Part shown: one piece after another, positions 51,966-59,974 of the stretch
How the letters are laid out: each line of letters opens with the position of its first letter
Position numbering within the stretch: position 1 is the first letter of the stretch
DNA from: Bacteroidota bacterium
GTDB lineage: Bacteria; Bacteroidota; Ignavibacteria; Palsa-1295
DNA length: 64,000 nucleotides
Reading direction: 5' to 3'
Assembly (NCBI GenBank): GCA_030706745.1
Contig: JAUZNX010000001.1
Location: forward strand, 540,822 to 604,821
The notes under the pieces: generated by a model
Seen by the model: the letters and a program-made list of their open reading frames with translations, nothing else
Databases searched by the model: none
What the model was told of the DNA's origin: nothing
Position numbers and translations under genes: made by a program

Positions 51966-52403
51966 TCAGGCGCGATCTGACAGGCGGTAGATGAATTTCA
52001 GCCCGCTCCAGACGTCGTCAACGGCTGCAACTTTCACATCGACCAGACCATTGGCAAGACCAATTGCACGAACCACGTTTTCGCTGAGGTCTGTCTCGAC
52101 TTTCGAAGAGAGCTTCGGCCATGAAATCCAAAGCATGCCATCCATCTTGAGGCGTTTTGCGAGAACGGGGAAGACATGTCCAAGTCCGATAGCGCTTGCT
52201 GTGAAAAAGTGAAGAAAGTCGTAAGAATCGAGATCCAGTTCAGTATCGAACCTCTCGATCCCGACGAGCGACGCGTAGTTCGCCGGCGCCTCGAGGATTG
52301 CGATCGCCGCGCCCTCTTTAATTCCAAGCTTATCCTTGAGCGGACGGCTGGAATATCCGGCGGGATTCGGTTTAAGTCGTTTGGATTTCCGCTTCGAAGG
52401 CAT
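51966..52403 (-). CDS. DUF3052 family protein
   Basis: A 145-residue protein matching DUF3052. It has a basic N-terminus, then AGYSSRPLKDKLGIKEGAAI, APANYASLVGIE, a central DSYDFLHFFTASAIGLGHVF, and the family's most conserved part GMLWISWPKLSSKVETDLSE and VVRAIGLANGLVDVKVAAVD. It ends in WSGLKFIYRL. Its biochemical role is unknown; it has been suggested to be a methyltransferase-fold relative, which I cannot confirm. It lies 5 bp downstream of the HAD phosphatase on the same strand, so they are probably cotranscribed. Confidence 0.85.
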   Translation of the reverse strand: MPSKRKSKRLKPNPAGYSSRPLKDKLGIKEGAAIAILEAPANYASLVGIERFDTELDLDSYDFLHFFTASAIGLGHVFPVLAKRLKMDGMLWISWPKLSSKVETDLSENVVRAIGLANGLVDVKVAAVDDVWSGLKFIYRLSDRA

Positions 52404-52408
52404 GAGTA

Positions 52409-53116
52409 TTACAAAAACAACAGTCGTAGTATCGCATCGGAATCCTCAAAAGTTCGGATTTCGGGGACCGTCCGTTCCGGCGGTTCGGAGGAATAAGCAT
52501 TATACCACACGCTTCGAATTCCGGCCGCTCTTGCACCAAGGATGTCATTCTCCCAGGCATCGCCAATCATCACGGTTTCTTGCGCCTCCAGACCAAGTCG
52601 GTCCAGTGCGATCTGAAAAATGCGAGCATCGGGCTTCGAGAATCCGGCTTCTTCGGAAATCGTGATGCTATCGAGAAGTTCGAGGAGTCCACATCGCGCT
52701 AGTTTGGACATTTGCTCTTCGACCAAATTATTGGTGACGATCGAAGTCTTCACACCCCGATGCCGGAGTGCCCGAAGCAGCTTCTCTGCTCCCGGCATAG
52801 CGCGCCAGGAGGACTGATAATTCGCGCGATAGGAGGCCGCAACAATCTGCAGATCGTGTGTTGAAAGCTTGATGCCAAACCGCCGAAAGAACATCCCGAA
52901 TCGTTTGACACGTGCTTCATCCGGGCCAAGGGTTCCGGCGAGGACTTCGACATGGACTTCGTTCAGGATTGCGTGATTTGCAGCCTCCAGCTCATCGAGC
53001 GTCACCTCATCCCGATCACCAAAGAAATCCTGCTGCAACAAAGCAAGGGCCTCGCGCGAACTGTGCCGATGATCGAAGAGCGTATCGTCGAGATCAAAGA
53101 GAACGGCTTTCAGCAC
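52409..53116 (-). CDS. HAD-superfamily hydrolase (YjjG-like)
   Basis: A 235-residue HAD-IA phosphatase. Motif I is LFDLDDTLFDHRHS (nucleophile and acid/base Asp), motif II is TSIVTNN, motif III Lys is in EEAGFSKPDARIF, and motif IV is VMIGDAWENDILGARAAG. The helical cap between residues of about 15 and 95 is of the C1 type. Relatives dephosphorylate nucleoside monophosphates or sugar phosphates. It lies 3 bp downstream of nth and 5 bp upstream of the DUF3052 gene, in a run of closely packed minus-strand genes. Confidence 0.87.
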   Translation of the reverse strand: MLKAVLFDLDDTLFDHRHSSREALALLQQDFFGDRDEVTLDELEAANHAILNEVHVEVLAGTLGPDEARVKRFGMFFRRFGIKLSTHDLQIVAASYRANYQSSWRAMPGAEKLLRALRHRGVKTSIVTNNLVEEQMSKLARCGLLELLDSITISEEAGFSKPDARIFQIALDRLGLEAQETVMIGDAWENDILGARAAGIRSVWYNAYSSEPPERTVPEIRTFEDSDAILRLLFL

Positions 53117-53119
53117 TGG

Positions 53120-53842
53120 TCAGACACTCCCCTTCATCCCTGCCGATGGGCACAACTCGGCAACCACGCACTGCGTGCACTTGGGCTTGCGGGCATCGCA
53201 GATGGCGCGGCCATGCAAAATGATAACGTGAGCGGTGAGCGTCCACTGCGTGGGCTTCGCGAGCTTCATGAGGTCTTGTTCAATCTTGACCGGCTCAGTT
53301 TCCTTCGTTAGGCCAAGCCGACCCGAGAGCCTTGTGACATGCGTATCGACCGCGATGCCCTCGGCCTTGCCGAAGGCATCGCCAAGCACAACGTTCGCCG
53401 TCTTGCGACCGACACCGCGGAGGGTGATGAGTTGCTCCATCGTATCGGGTACGCTGCCGCCGAATGTCTCGACAATATCGGACGCCATTGACTTCAGCGA
53501 TTTTGCCTTCTGCCGGAAGAACCCGGTGGTCTTGATTACGTCCTCGATGTCTGCAAGCTCAGCATTCGCAAGTTTCTTCGCGTTCGGAAATGCCTTTCGA
53601 AATTCCGGCATCACCATGTTCACGCGCTTATCCGTACACTGGGCCGAAAGGATCGTTGCCGCAAGCAACTCGTAGGCGTCTGTAAACTCCAGTGCGCATC
53701 TTGCGTCTGGATATGCTTTATGCAGCAGGGTGAATATCTTCTGGAAGCGAGTTGTGCGTTCCTCGAACGACTCACCGGATGGAAGTCTGCGTGGCGCGAG
53801 CGCACCATCACGTGGCGCGGCGGACAGTGTTTGCTTGCTCAT
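53120..53842 (-). CDS. nth: Endonuclease III
   Basis: Nth removes oxidised pyrimidines and cuts the abasic site. The 240-residue chain from the ATG at 53842 has LLAATILSAQCTDKRVN, the helix-hairpin-helix LRGVGRKTANVVLG with the catalytic Lys, the Asp in AVDTHVTRLSGRLG, and the iron-sulfur loop CDARKPKCTQCVVAELC (C-X6-C-X2-C-X5-C). This classical enzyme contrasts with the Tyr-containing paralogue at 6839-7558. It overlaps the glycosyltransferase stop by 4 bp (ATGA). The N-terminal 22 or so residues are non-conserved. Confidence 0.94.
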   Translation of the reverse strand: MSKQTLSAAPRDGALAPRRLPSGESFEERTTRFQKIFTLLHKAYPDARCALEFTDAYELLAATILSAQCTDKRVNMVMPEFRKAFPNAKKLANAELADIEDVIKTTGFFRQKAKSLKSMASDIVETFGGSVPDTMEQLITLRGVGRKTANVVLGDAFGKAEGIAVDTHVTRLSGRLGLTKETEPVKIEQDLMKLAKPTQWTLTAHVIILHGRAICDARKPKCTQCVVAELCPSAGMKGSV

Positions 53843-54531
53843 GTTATCCCCCGGAATTTGCGAATACCCTCGATGCCTTCTCGCTCCACGATGGCACACA
53901 GCGAATCAGGCTCCAAACGGTTGTATCGATAGGTCGGCGAATCGATCTTGTGAATGACGACACCGACATTTTGTGCACGTTCGAAAAAGTCATTATCATC
54001 GCCATACGGAACATCGCGGAAGCCATGCAGACGTTCCGCCAGATCGCGTCGGATCACGAATGTGCCGGCCACGACGCAGTCTGATATTGGGATTTGCCGC
54101 GACGGGTCGTACTTATCGGCGACCGTGTCCGGGCCGATGACTTCAACGCCACCGTGCAACAATTCTACTTCATGATGTGCTTGGAGATATTTGGCGCGAA
54201 GTGCAAGATGCTCCGGCGCATATTCATCGTCGGAATCGAGGAACGTGAAATATTTCCCGAGACCCATTGTCAGACCAAGGTTGCGCGCCATGGCAAGACC
54301 ACGATTCGCTGCAAAGTGGTAACGGATTCGCGAGTCCTTCAAAACCAATTCGCGGACTACCTTGAATGTATTATCTCGCGAGCCATCGTCGATAATCAGA
54401 AGCTCCCAATCGGAGAATCGTTGTTCAAGAACACTCTCTATGGCAGATCGGATTAGATGCGCGCGATTGTAGGCTGGAAGAATGACGGAATAGAACGGCG
54501 CGACTGCAACTGGTACTTCATTCTTCATCAT
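53839..54531 (-). CDS. Family 2 glycosyltransferase
   Basis: A 230-residue GT-A fold transferase. The N-terminal FYSVILPAYNRAHLIRSAIE, the nucleotide-binding LLIIDDGSRDNTF, the NRGLAMARNLG helix and the metal-binding DSDD in FTFLDSDDEYAPEHLALR are all present. The DDNDFFERA segment is the likely acidic catalytic region. It transfers a sugar from a nucleotide donor to an unknown acceptor, probably in polysaccharide or LPS synthesis. The gene is unusually placed, between thyX and nth, with an ATGA overlap to nth. The start codon lies in a heptamer repeat. Confidence 0.86.
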   Translation of the reverse strand: MMKNEVPVAVAPFYSVILPAYNRAHLIRSAIESVLEQRFSDWELLIIDDGSRDNTFKVVRELVLKDSRIRYHFAANRGLAMARNLGLTMGLGKYFTFLDSDDEYAPEHLALRAKYLQAHHEVELLHGGVEVIGPDTVADKYDPSRQIPISDCVVAGTFVIRRDLAERLHGFRDVPYGDDNDFFERAQNVGVVIHKIDSPTYRYNRLEPDSLCAIVEREGIEGIRKFRGIT

Positions 54532-54547
54532 TCAAATAGTCATCATT
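54515..54547. repeat. Heptamer tandem repeat at thyX/glycosyltransferase junction
   Basis: On the minus strand the sequence reads AATGAAG and GATGAAG in register with looser flanking copies (ATTTGAAT, GATGACT). It covers the end of thyX, the 11-bp gap and the first codons of the glycosyltransferase (MMKNE). Same family as the hutI arrays. Confidence 0.5.
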
Positions 54548-55400
54548 GCGCAAGCAGTCCCATACGAACGAGCTTCTGACGGAACTCCTCCGATTCGCGT
54601 TTGGTGAAGTTCGGTCCGGGCGTGGGCTGTGCGGACACAAAAGTCTCGGACGTAATCGCAGTGCCAAGCATTTGCTTGAGTAAGTCTGCTTCGCGCTTTG
54701 AGAGTGAGACCGCTTCGAGCCAGTAATCGCGGAAGGCTTCGAACGACCGAGGGAAGTATTGCTTCGCCAGCTCGTAAATGGCATTCGCATACATACGAAT
54801 TTCATACTGAGCGTTCTGGTCCATCCGAAGCTGCAAAAAGCGAAACCAGTTGAGCAGATTGCCGGTGACAACAAATGTGGAGTAATGCGCGAGCGGCATG
54901 TTCAGTCGTGCCAGTTCGCGCGCAACGTTATGCGTCTGGATTAGCTCGGTGTAGTCCGCTTCGAACTCCTGCTGCTCCTCGTTCCACTCCTGAATGAACC
55001 GCTCGGCGTCTGGGTGCTGCTCGCCCGAGCCTTGATGGTTGGTCTTCGCCTGATAGGCCACGCGATTTGGCGCGGGGGTGTAGTAGAGCGGATCGAGTTG
55101 TTTGTAACGTCCTGACTCCTCGTTATAGCTGAACGTCCGGTGCCGGTGCCACTCACGGATCACCATGATCGGCGCGCGGACCTCGAACTTCAGCACGCTT
55201 CCTTCGAACGGCGTCGTGTGCTTATGGCGGAGCAGGAAGCGGACGAGCGTCGTCTGCGCGTCTTCGCTTCGGGCGGCCACACCGGTCGAAATGCGTGCGT
55301 CGGAGTCCGGCGATGAGTCATCGCCCATAATATCGAGCAGGCGGACGTATCCGTGATCAAGGACGGGCTTTTGGGAATCGAAACTGGGGTCAAGCGGCAT
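54543..55400 (-). CDS. thyX: FAD-dependent thymidylate synthase
   Basis: ThyX makes dTMP from dUMP using methylene-tetrahydrofolate and reduced flavin. The chain is 285 residues from the ATG at 55400 (MPLDPSFDSQKPVLDHGYVR); the frame continues upstream but those residues are not family-like and overlap the PAP2 gene. The diagnostic RHR-x7-S motif is in REWHRHRTFSYNEESGRY. Also present are LLRHKHTTPFE and the QLRMDQNAQYEIRMYA region. It implies the organism may lack ThyA. The 34-bp gap to the PAP2 stop suggests one operon. Confidence 0.94.
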   Translation of the reverse strand: MPLDPSFDSQKPVLDHGYVRLLDIMGDDSSPDSDARISTGVAARSEDAQTTLVRFLLRHKHTTPFEGSVLKFEVRAPIMVIREWHRHRTFSYNEESGRYKQLDPLYYTPAPNRVAYQAKTNHQGSGEQHPDAERFIQEWNEEQQEFEADYTELIQTHNVARELARLNMPLAHYSTFVVTGNLLNWFRFLQLRMDQNAQYEIRMYANAIYELAKQYFPRSFEAFRDYWLEAVSLSKREADLLKQMLGTAITSETFVSAQPTPGPNFTKRESEEFRQKLVRMGLLAQ

Positions 55401-55434
55401 AATGGTTTTTTCAACACATGACGAATTGAAATCG

Positions 55435-56001
55435 TTAGCGTTGCTGGAGACTCCGTTCGAGCACTCGCTGGAGAGATGCGAACCCAATCCCAAACACGAT
55501 TCCAATCACGGTTCCACCCAGCACATCGCTCGGATAGTGTACGCCCTCGTAGATGCGGCTAAGACTGATAAGCAGCGCGGCCCCCAACAACCAATAGGTG
55601 CGACGTTTCTTCGGCCAAAGTGTGACAAAGAATGCAGCAATCGCAAAGTTGTTGAGTGCGTGATTCGATGGGAAGCTCCCGTCCCACCGCGCGCCATCGG
55701 GAAGGCGAATCCACGAAACGACGTGCGACCCATCCGGCAAGGTCGCGCAGGGCCGGGGGCGATTGACCAGCGGCTTGATGATGAGATGTGCGAAGGAATC
55801 GGTGACGGTAATGAGAAGGATGGCCGCGAGCAGCATTCGTGCGCCGTGCCACTTGTACCGGTAGATCAGGAACAACCCGCCGAGCAGATAGACGGGATAC
55901 CAGTAGCGCACGTTGGTGAGGACGCTCGTAATCGTGTCCAGCGCGGAACAGGCAAGCGACTGATTGAAAAAATGCAGAATGGCGAGATCGATCTCGTACA
56001 T
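55435..56001 (-). CDS. PAP2-family membrane phosphatase
   Basis: A 188-residue integral membrane phosphatase with five hydrophobic segments. All three PAP2 motifs are visible: K-x6-RP in KPLVNRPRP, PSNH in GSFPSNHALNNF, and SR-x5-H-x3-D in SRIYEGVHYPSD. Members dephosphorylate undecaprenyl diphosphate (BacA-independent UppP), phosphatidate or lipid A. Its ATG abuts the mlaF stop with no gap, which ties it to the lipid-transport operon and points to a lipid phosphate as substrate. That is inference. Confidence 0.9.
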   Translation of the reverse strand: MYEIDLAILHFFNQSLACSALDTITSVLTNVRYWYPVYLLGGLFLIYRYKWHGARMLLAAILLITVTDSFAHLIIKPLVNRPRPCATLPDGSHVVSWIRLPDGARWDGSFPSNHALNNFAIAAFFVTLWPKKRRTYWLLGAALLISLSRIYEGVHYPSDVLGGTVIGIVFGIGFASLQRVLERSLQQR

Positions 56002-56748
56002 TTATTTTACGATCGCAAGTGGAGCGCGGTATCGCTCGAGAAACAATGAAACGATCGGATCCGCGGACGCGCTCAACTCCGAGTGCTTGCCATCGAAATG
56101 AATGCGGCCCTGATGAAGAAAGATCACACGCTTGGCAATCCGCTCGACCGTAAACAGATCGTGCGTGACAATGACGCTGGTAACACTGAGCTTCGCTGTC
56201 AGGTCTTCGATCAATGCGTCAATCTGATCGCTGGTGATGGGATCGAGTCCGGTTGTCGGCTCGTCGTAGAACATGTACTTCGGCTCGGTGGCGAGCGCCC
56301 GCGCGAGCGCGACGCGCTTCTTCATACCGCCCGAAAGATGCGATGGCATCTGATGTTCGATGCCATAAAGCCCAACGAGTGCAAGCTTCTCTTTTGTGAT
56401 GCGCGCGAGCTCTGCTTCATCGCGCAGACCATGCTCGCGAAGGCCAAGCGTGACATTCTCTAATACGCTCATCGAGTCGAACAGCGCGGCACCCTGGAAC
56501 AGGAATCCGATATGTCGCCGCATCTTCTCGACTGCGCGCGGTTTGGCCGTGCTCATGTTCAATCCATCCACCAACACATCGCCGGCATCCGGCTTCAATA
56601 GCCCGATGATGTGTTTGAGCAGCACGCTCTTGCCGCAGCCGCTCTGGCCTATGATCGCCACGGTCTCGCCATCATTGATGCGAAGATCGATGCCGCGCAG
56701 CACGGGCTGCTCGCCAAACGATTTCACCAGATTGCGGATTTCGATCAT
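56002..56748 (-). CDS. mlaF: MlaF-like lipid-transport ABC ATPase
   Basis: A 248-residue ABC ATPase that energises lipid trafficking with MlaE and an MCE protein. Walker A is IGQSGCGKSVLLKHI, the signature is HLSGGMKKRVALARAL, Walker B is YMFYDEPTTGLDP, and the His switch is VTHDLFT. The KKRVALARA form and the absence of other domains are typical of MlaF/TTG2A. It lies 9 bp after mlaE and abuts the PAP2 gene. The cognate mlaD-type gene is not adjacent; the nearest is at 9859-10797. Confidence 0.92.
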   Translation of the reverse strand: MIEIRNLVKSFGEQPVLRGIDLRINDGETVAIIGQSGCGKSVLLKHIIGLLKPDAGDVLVDGLNMSTAKPRAVEKMRRHIGFLFQGAALFDSMSVLENVTLGLREHGLRDEAELARITKEKLALVGLYGIEHQMPSHLSGGMKKRVALARALATEPKYMFYDEPTTGLDPITSDQIDALIEDLTAKLSVTSVIVTHDLFTVERIAKRVIFLHQGRIHFDGKHSELSASADPIVSLFLERYRAPLAIVK

Positions 56749-56757
56749 GCCGGGTGC

Positions 56758-57543
56758 TTAGAAGAGAATGGTCCAGAGCATGTAGTCCATCACGAGGATC
56801 ATCGCGCTCGAGAGCACGAACGCGCGGATCGTCGCATTGCCGACGCCCTCCGCGCCACCCGAGGCTCGCATCCCCACGTGGACACCGATGAGCGCCGTCA
56901 CGCCGCCGAAAAACAGCGCCTTGACGAGTCCGCCAAAGATATCTTTGAGATGAAAGAACCGCTGGACCGAATCGAAAAACATTTTGGATGAAATATCCAG
57001 GAACATGTTGCTGACGAGGTATGCGCCCAGGAGCGCGATCGTGTTCGCAAAAATAACGAGCAGCGGCATCATGACGATGGCCGCGACGATGCGCGGCAGC
57101 GCCAGGTAGCGCGCGGGACTGATCGCGAGGCTTTCGAGCGCATCGATCTGCTCGGTTACCCGCATCGTGCCAAGCTCCGCCGCGATGGAAGCGCCGACGC
57201 GGCCCGCGATCACGATCGCCGTCAGCACCGGACCCAGCTCGATAAAGATCGCGCGGCTCACGGCCGCGCCGAGCAAGCTGTACGGAATCAGCCCTTTGAA
57301 TTGATACGCCGCTTGCCACGCGCTCACCATGCCGGTGAAAAATCCGATGACGAAGACGAGCGGCAGCGAGTCCGAACCGATGTGCGCCATCTGATCGAGC
57401 AGCAGCCGCCGGTCGCGTGGAATCCACCGTGTGTAGCTGAACGACTCCCCGAGCAGCTTCGAGGCCTGCCCGAACTCCGCGACGAAAGCACGGGTCTTCC
57501 CGCCAATACGGCCTACGGTTCGGAGGATAAAAGGGCTGCGCAT
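56758..57543 (-). CDS. mlaE: MlaE-family lipid ABC permease
   Basis: 261 residues from the ATG at 57543, with a TTG three codons upstream as the alternative. Multi-spanning permease: the conserved amphipathic N-terminus, then DSLPLVFVIGFFTGMVSAWQ, ELGPVLTAIVIAGRVGASIA and AELGTMRVTEQIDALESLAI, the coupling region specific to MlaE/YrbE proteins. It moves phospholipids across or out of the inner membrane together with MlaF. It is divergent from the type I restriction operon; the 76-bp gap must hold both promoters. Confidence 0.92.
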   Translation of the reverse strand: MRSPFILRTVGRIGGKTRAFVAEFGQASKLLGESFSYTRWIPRDRRLLLDQMAHIGSDSLPLVFVIGFFTGMVSAWQAAYQFKGLIPYSLLGAAVSRAIFIELGPVLTAIVIAGRVGASIAAELGTMRVTEQIDALESLAISPARYLALPRIVAAIVMMPLLVIFANTIALLGAYLVSNMFLDISSKMFFDSVQRFFHLKDIFGGLVKALFFGGVTALIGVHVGMRASGGAEGVGNATIRAFVLSSAMILVMDYMLWTILF

Positions 57544-57619
57544 GCAGCCCAACTAACGAACGCCGAGCGAAAGAGGTTGTCGGGAATTGATGCAGTGGCG
57601 CGCTCCGTTCCAAGGGCCT

Positions 57620-59077
57620 ATGTTCGAACAGTCCTTCAAAAATATCGACGATGTCCTCCGTCAGGATGCCGGTTGCGCGACCGAACTCGATTACATTGAG
57701 CAGACATCCTGGATTCTCTTCCTGAAATATCTCGACGATCTCGAAGAGACCAAGAAGCAGAACGCTGCATTTGAAGGGAAGAAGTACAGCTACATTCTTG
57801 ACCCCAAGTATCGCTGGGATGCGTGGGCGTGCCCAAAAGCGAAGGACGGAAAGCTCGACCACAGCAAAGCGCTCGATGGCGACGACCTAAAAGACTTCGT
57901 CAACGATAAGCTCTTTCCCTATCTCCGGAAATTCCGCGTTGACAGCCCGGACCGGATTGAATACAAGATCGGCGAGATATTCCACGAGCTGAAGAATAAG
58001 CTGACGAGCGGTTACCGGCTGCGGGAAATCCTGAACACCGTGGACACGATGCACTTCCGGCACTACGAGGAAATCCACGAACTCTCGCATCTCTACGAAT
58101 CGAAGATCGCGAAAATGGGAAATGCCGGAAGGAACGGCGGCGAGTACTATACGCCGCGTCCGTTGATCCGAGCGATCGTCAGAGCCGTTGCACCGGAACT
58201 TGGCAAAACGATTTATGATGGCGCCTGCGGTTCTGCCGGATTTCTGTGCGAGTCGTTTGTCTATCTCGCCGGAGAGAGTGCGAAGCTCTCGACCGCGCAG
58301 ATGAAGACCCTGCAAACGAAGACGCTCTACGGCAAGGAGATCAAGTCGCTCGCGTATATCATCGGCGTGATGAACATGATCCTGCATGGCATCGAAGCGC
58401 CGAACATCCTCCATACGAACACGCTCGCCGAGAACATCAACGACATTCAGGAGAAGGACCGCTACGACATTGTGCTTGCGAATCCGCCGTTCGGAGCCGG
58501 CATCGGACGCGAGATCCAACAGAACTTCCCGATCAAGACCGGCGAGACGGCATTCCTCTTCCTACAACACTTCATCAAGATTCTCCGCGCTGGCGGACGA
58601 GCGGGCATCGTGATCAAGAACACGTTTTTGTCCAACACCGATAACGCATCGGTGAGCCTAAGGAAGCTGTTGCTTGAGAGTTGCCAGTTGAACGCCGTGC
58701 TCGATCTTCCGAGCGGCGCGTTTCAGGGCGCGGGCGTGAAGACCGTTGTCCTCTTCTTCGAAAAAGGCGCGCCAACCAAGAAGATTTGGTACTACCAACT
58801 CAATGCGGGTCGCAATCTTGGGAAGACGCAGCCGCTGAGCGATAGCGACCTCGCAGAGTTTGTGAAGTTGCAGAAGACGAAAGCTGCTTCGGAGAACTCG
58901 TGGTCGGTGGATATCAAGGATGTTGACAAAACAACCTACGATCTCTCCGTCAAGAACCCAAGCAAAGGCGGCGAGGCGGTGCTGCGTGACGCGAAGGAAA
59001 TCCTGGAGGAGATGCGCTCGCTCGACCGAGAGAGTGCGGAGGCAATGGAAAAGATTAGCAAACTGTTATCCGCTTGA
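57620..59077 (+). CDS. hsdM: Type I restriction-modification DNA adenine methyltransferase subunit
   Basis: HsdM methylates adenine in the site chosen by HsdS and protects host DNA. The 485-residue chain from the ATG at 57620 (MFEQSFKNIDDVLRQDAGCA) has the helical N-terminal domain, NGGEYYTPRPLIRAIVRAV, AdoMet motif I TIYDGACGSAGFLCE and catalytic motif IV LANPPFGAGIG. KTVVLFFEKGAPTKKIWYY follows. In-frame upstream starts at 57587 and 57590 would add a few non-conserved residues. It opens the operon hsdM, four-helix protein, hsdS, hsdR. A 66-nt hairpin begins 2 bp after the stop. Confidence 0.94.
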   Translation: MFEQSFKNIDDVLRQDAGCATELDYIEQTSWILFLKYLDDLEETKKQNAAFEGKKYSYILDPKYRWDAWACPKAKDGKLDHSKALDGDDLKDFVNDKLFPYLRKFRVDSPDRIEYKIGEIFHELKNKLTSGYRLREILNTVDTMHFRHYEEIHELSHLYESKIAKMGNAGRNGGEYYTPRPLIRAIVRAVAPELGKTIYDGACGSAGFLCESFVYLAGESAKLSTAQMKTLQTKTLYGKEIKSLAYIIGVMNMILHGIEAPNILHTNTLAENINDIQEKDRYDIVLANPPFGAGIGREIQQNFPIKTGETAFLFLQHFIKILRAGGRAGIVIKNTFLSNTDNASVSLRKLLLESCQLNAVLDLPSGAFQGAGVKTVVLFFEKGAPTKKIWYYQLNAGRNLGKTQPLSDSDLAEFVKLQKTKAASENSWSVDIKDVDKTTYDLSVKNPSKGGEAVLRDAKEILEEMRSLDRESAEAMEKISKLLSA

Positions 59078-59079
59078 AC

Positions 59080-59145
59080 GGGGAATCGGTCAAATCGGTC
59101 AGATCAGACAGATCGGTCTGATCTGACCGATCAGACCGATTCCCC
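59080..59145. repeat. 66-nt near-perfect hairpin made of nonamer repeats
   Basis: Starting 2 bp after the hsdM stop, arms of 35 nt (GGGGAATCGGTC... and ...GACCGATTCCCC) pair with three mismatches around a central GATC. The interior is made of 9-bp units (ATCGGTCAA, ATCGGTCAG, ATCAGACAG, ATCGGTCTG, ATCTGACCG, ATCAGACCG). It could terminate or attenuate transcription between hsdM and the rest of the operon, protect the hsdM mRNA, or extrude as a cruciform. Confidence 0.8.
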
Positions 59146-59173
59146 CGAGCCCCAGCATCCGCTAACGCACACC

Positions 59174-59974
59174 ATGCCAGAGTTCATCACCCCCCACGGA
59201 GACTACCGCAAGCTGCGTGCCTACCAGGCCTCCGAGGCAGCATTCGACATGACGTTCCACTTCTGCCAACGCTTCCTCCGCAAGGGCGACCGAACGATCG
59301 ACCAGATGGTCCAAGCTGCCCGTAGCGGCAAACAAAATATCGCCGAAGGGAGCCGCGCTTCGGGCACGTCCAAGGAGACAGAGGTCAAGCTGATGAACGT
59401 CGCGCGTGCGAGCTTAGAAGAACTGCTGCTCGACTACGAGGATTACCTGCGCGTGCGCGATCTGCCGCAGTGGAAGAGGGATTCCGTGGAGGCCACTGCT
59501 GCGCGTGATATTTATCGGTCGGATCGGGCCGATCAGACCTATCGGGCGATCTGGGAAACGCGCTCGGCCGATGTGGTTGCGAATGTGGCGATTTGCTTGA
59601 TCCATCAGGCTAACTTTTTGCTGGACCAGTTGATCCGCCAGCTCGAGCGAGACTTCGTCCACCATGGTGGCATCCGCGAGCGGATGACCAAAGCACGAAC
59701 CGACTACCGGAAGACGCACGGGTATGAGCCACCGCCTCAGCCGAAAAAGGCAGAGCCGCCGAAGCAGACCAATCGGTCAAATCGGTCTGATCAGACCGAT
59801 CAGCATCGCGCGACCGACCAGCCTCGCTCGACCGACCCGGCCAATCCGTCCGATAAGACCGATCCGACCGATTCCCGCAACCCCGCCGCTCCCGGCAACC
59901 CGGCCCGCGGCGCTCAGCCGCGCCCCGCTGGCGCGCATGGCCGCCCACAGCCCCAAAACCACCACCGCCCATGA
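59174..59974 (+). CDS. Four-helix-bundle protein with long disordered tail, inside the type I operon
   Basis: A 266-residue protein. Residues of about 10-165 match the S23/IVP-like four-helix-bundle family: YRKLRAYQASEAAFDMTFHF, ARSGKQNIAEGSRASGTSKE, VARASLEELLLDYEDYLRVR and ICLIHQANFLLDQLIRQLER. Between helices 3 and 4 lies a nonamer array read as YRSDRADQTYRA. From about residue 175 the tail is Pro/Lys-rich and then a 36-residue run of Asn/Asp-x-Ser/Thr triplets encoded by twelve 9-bp units, ending in PAGAHGRPQPQ-like sequence. The stop overlaps hsdS by 4 bp. Related suffix-domain proteins occur in other genomes; function is unknown. The position suggests a restriction accessory or control protein. 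Confidence 0.8.
   Translation: MPEFITPHGDYRKLRAYQASEAAFDMTFHFCQRFLRKGDRTIDQMVQAARSGKQNIAEGSRASGTSKETEVKLMNVARASLEELLLDYEDYLRVRDLPQWKRDSVEATAARDIYRSDRADQTYRAIWETRSADVVANVAICLIHQANFLLDQLIRQLERDFVHHGGIRERMTKARTDYRKTHGYEPPPQPKKAEPPKQTNRSNRSDQTDQHRATDQPRSTDPANPSDKTDPTDSRNPAAPGNPARGAQPRPAGAHGRPQPQNHHRP
59513..59548. repeat. Nonamer tandem repeat, 4 units, within the four-helix gene
   Basis: TATCGGTCG, GATCGGGCC, GATCAGACC, TATCGGGCG, in frame with three codons per unit. It sits in the loop between helices of the bundle. Confidence 0.7.
59771..59878. repeat. Nonamer tandem repeat, 12 units, in the tail of the four-helix gene
   Basis: Twelve consecutive 9-bp units beginning AATCGGTCA, AATCGGTCT, GATCAGACC and ending GATAAGACC, GATCCGACC, GATTCCCGC. 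The middle units are diverged but stay in register. Translated as Asp/Asn-x-Thr/Ser triplets. Confidence 0.8.

Noticed and set aside
55402..56049. 215-codon plus-strand frame across the PAP2 gene
   Set aside because: The minus strand encodes all three PAP2 motifs and proper membrane segments; the plus frame is a shadow.
59080..59145. CRISPR array or tRNA-like structure
   Set aside because: Units are 9 bp without unique spacers, and the fold is a simple long stem with no tRNA landmarks.
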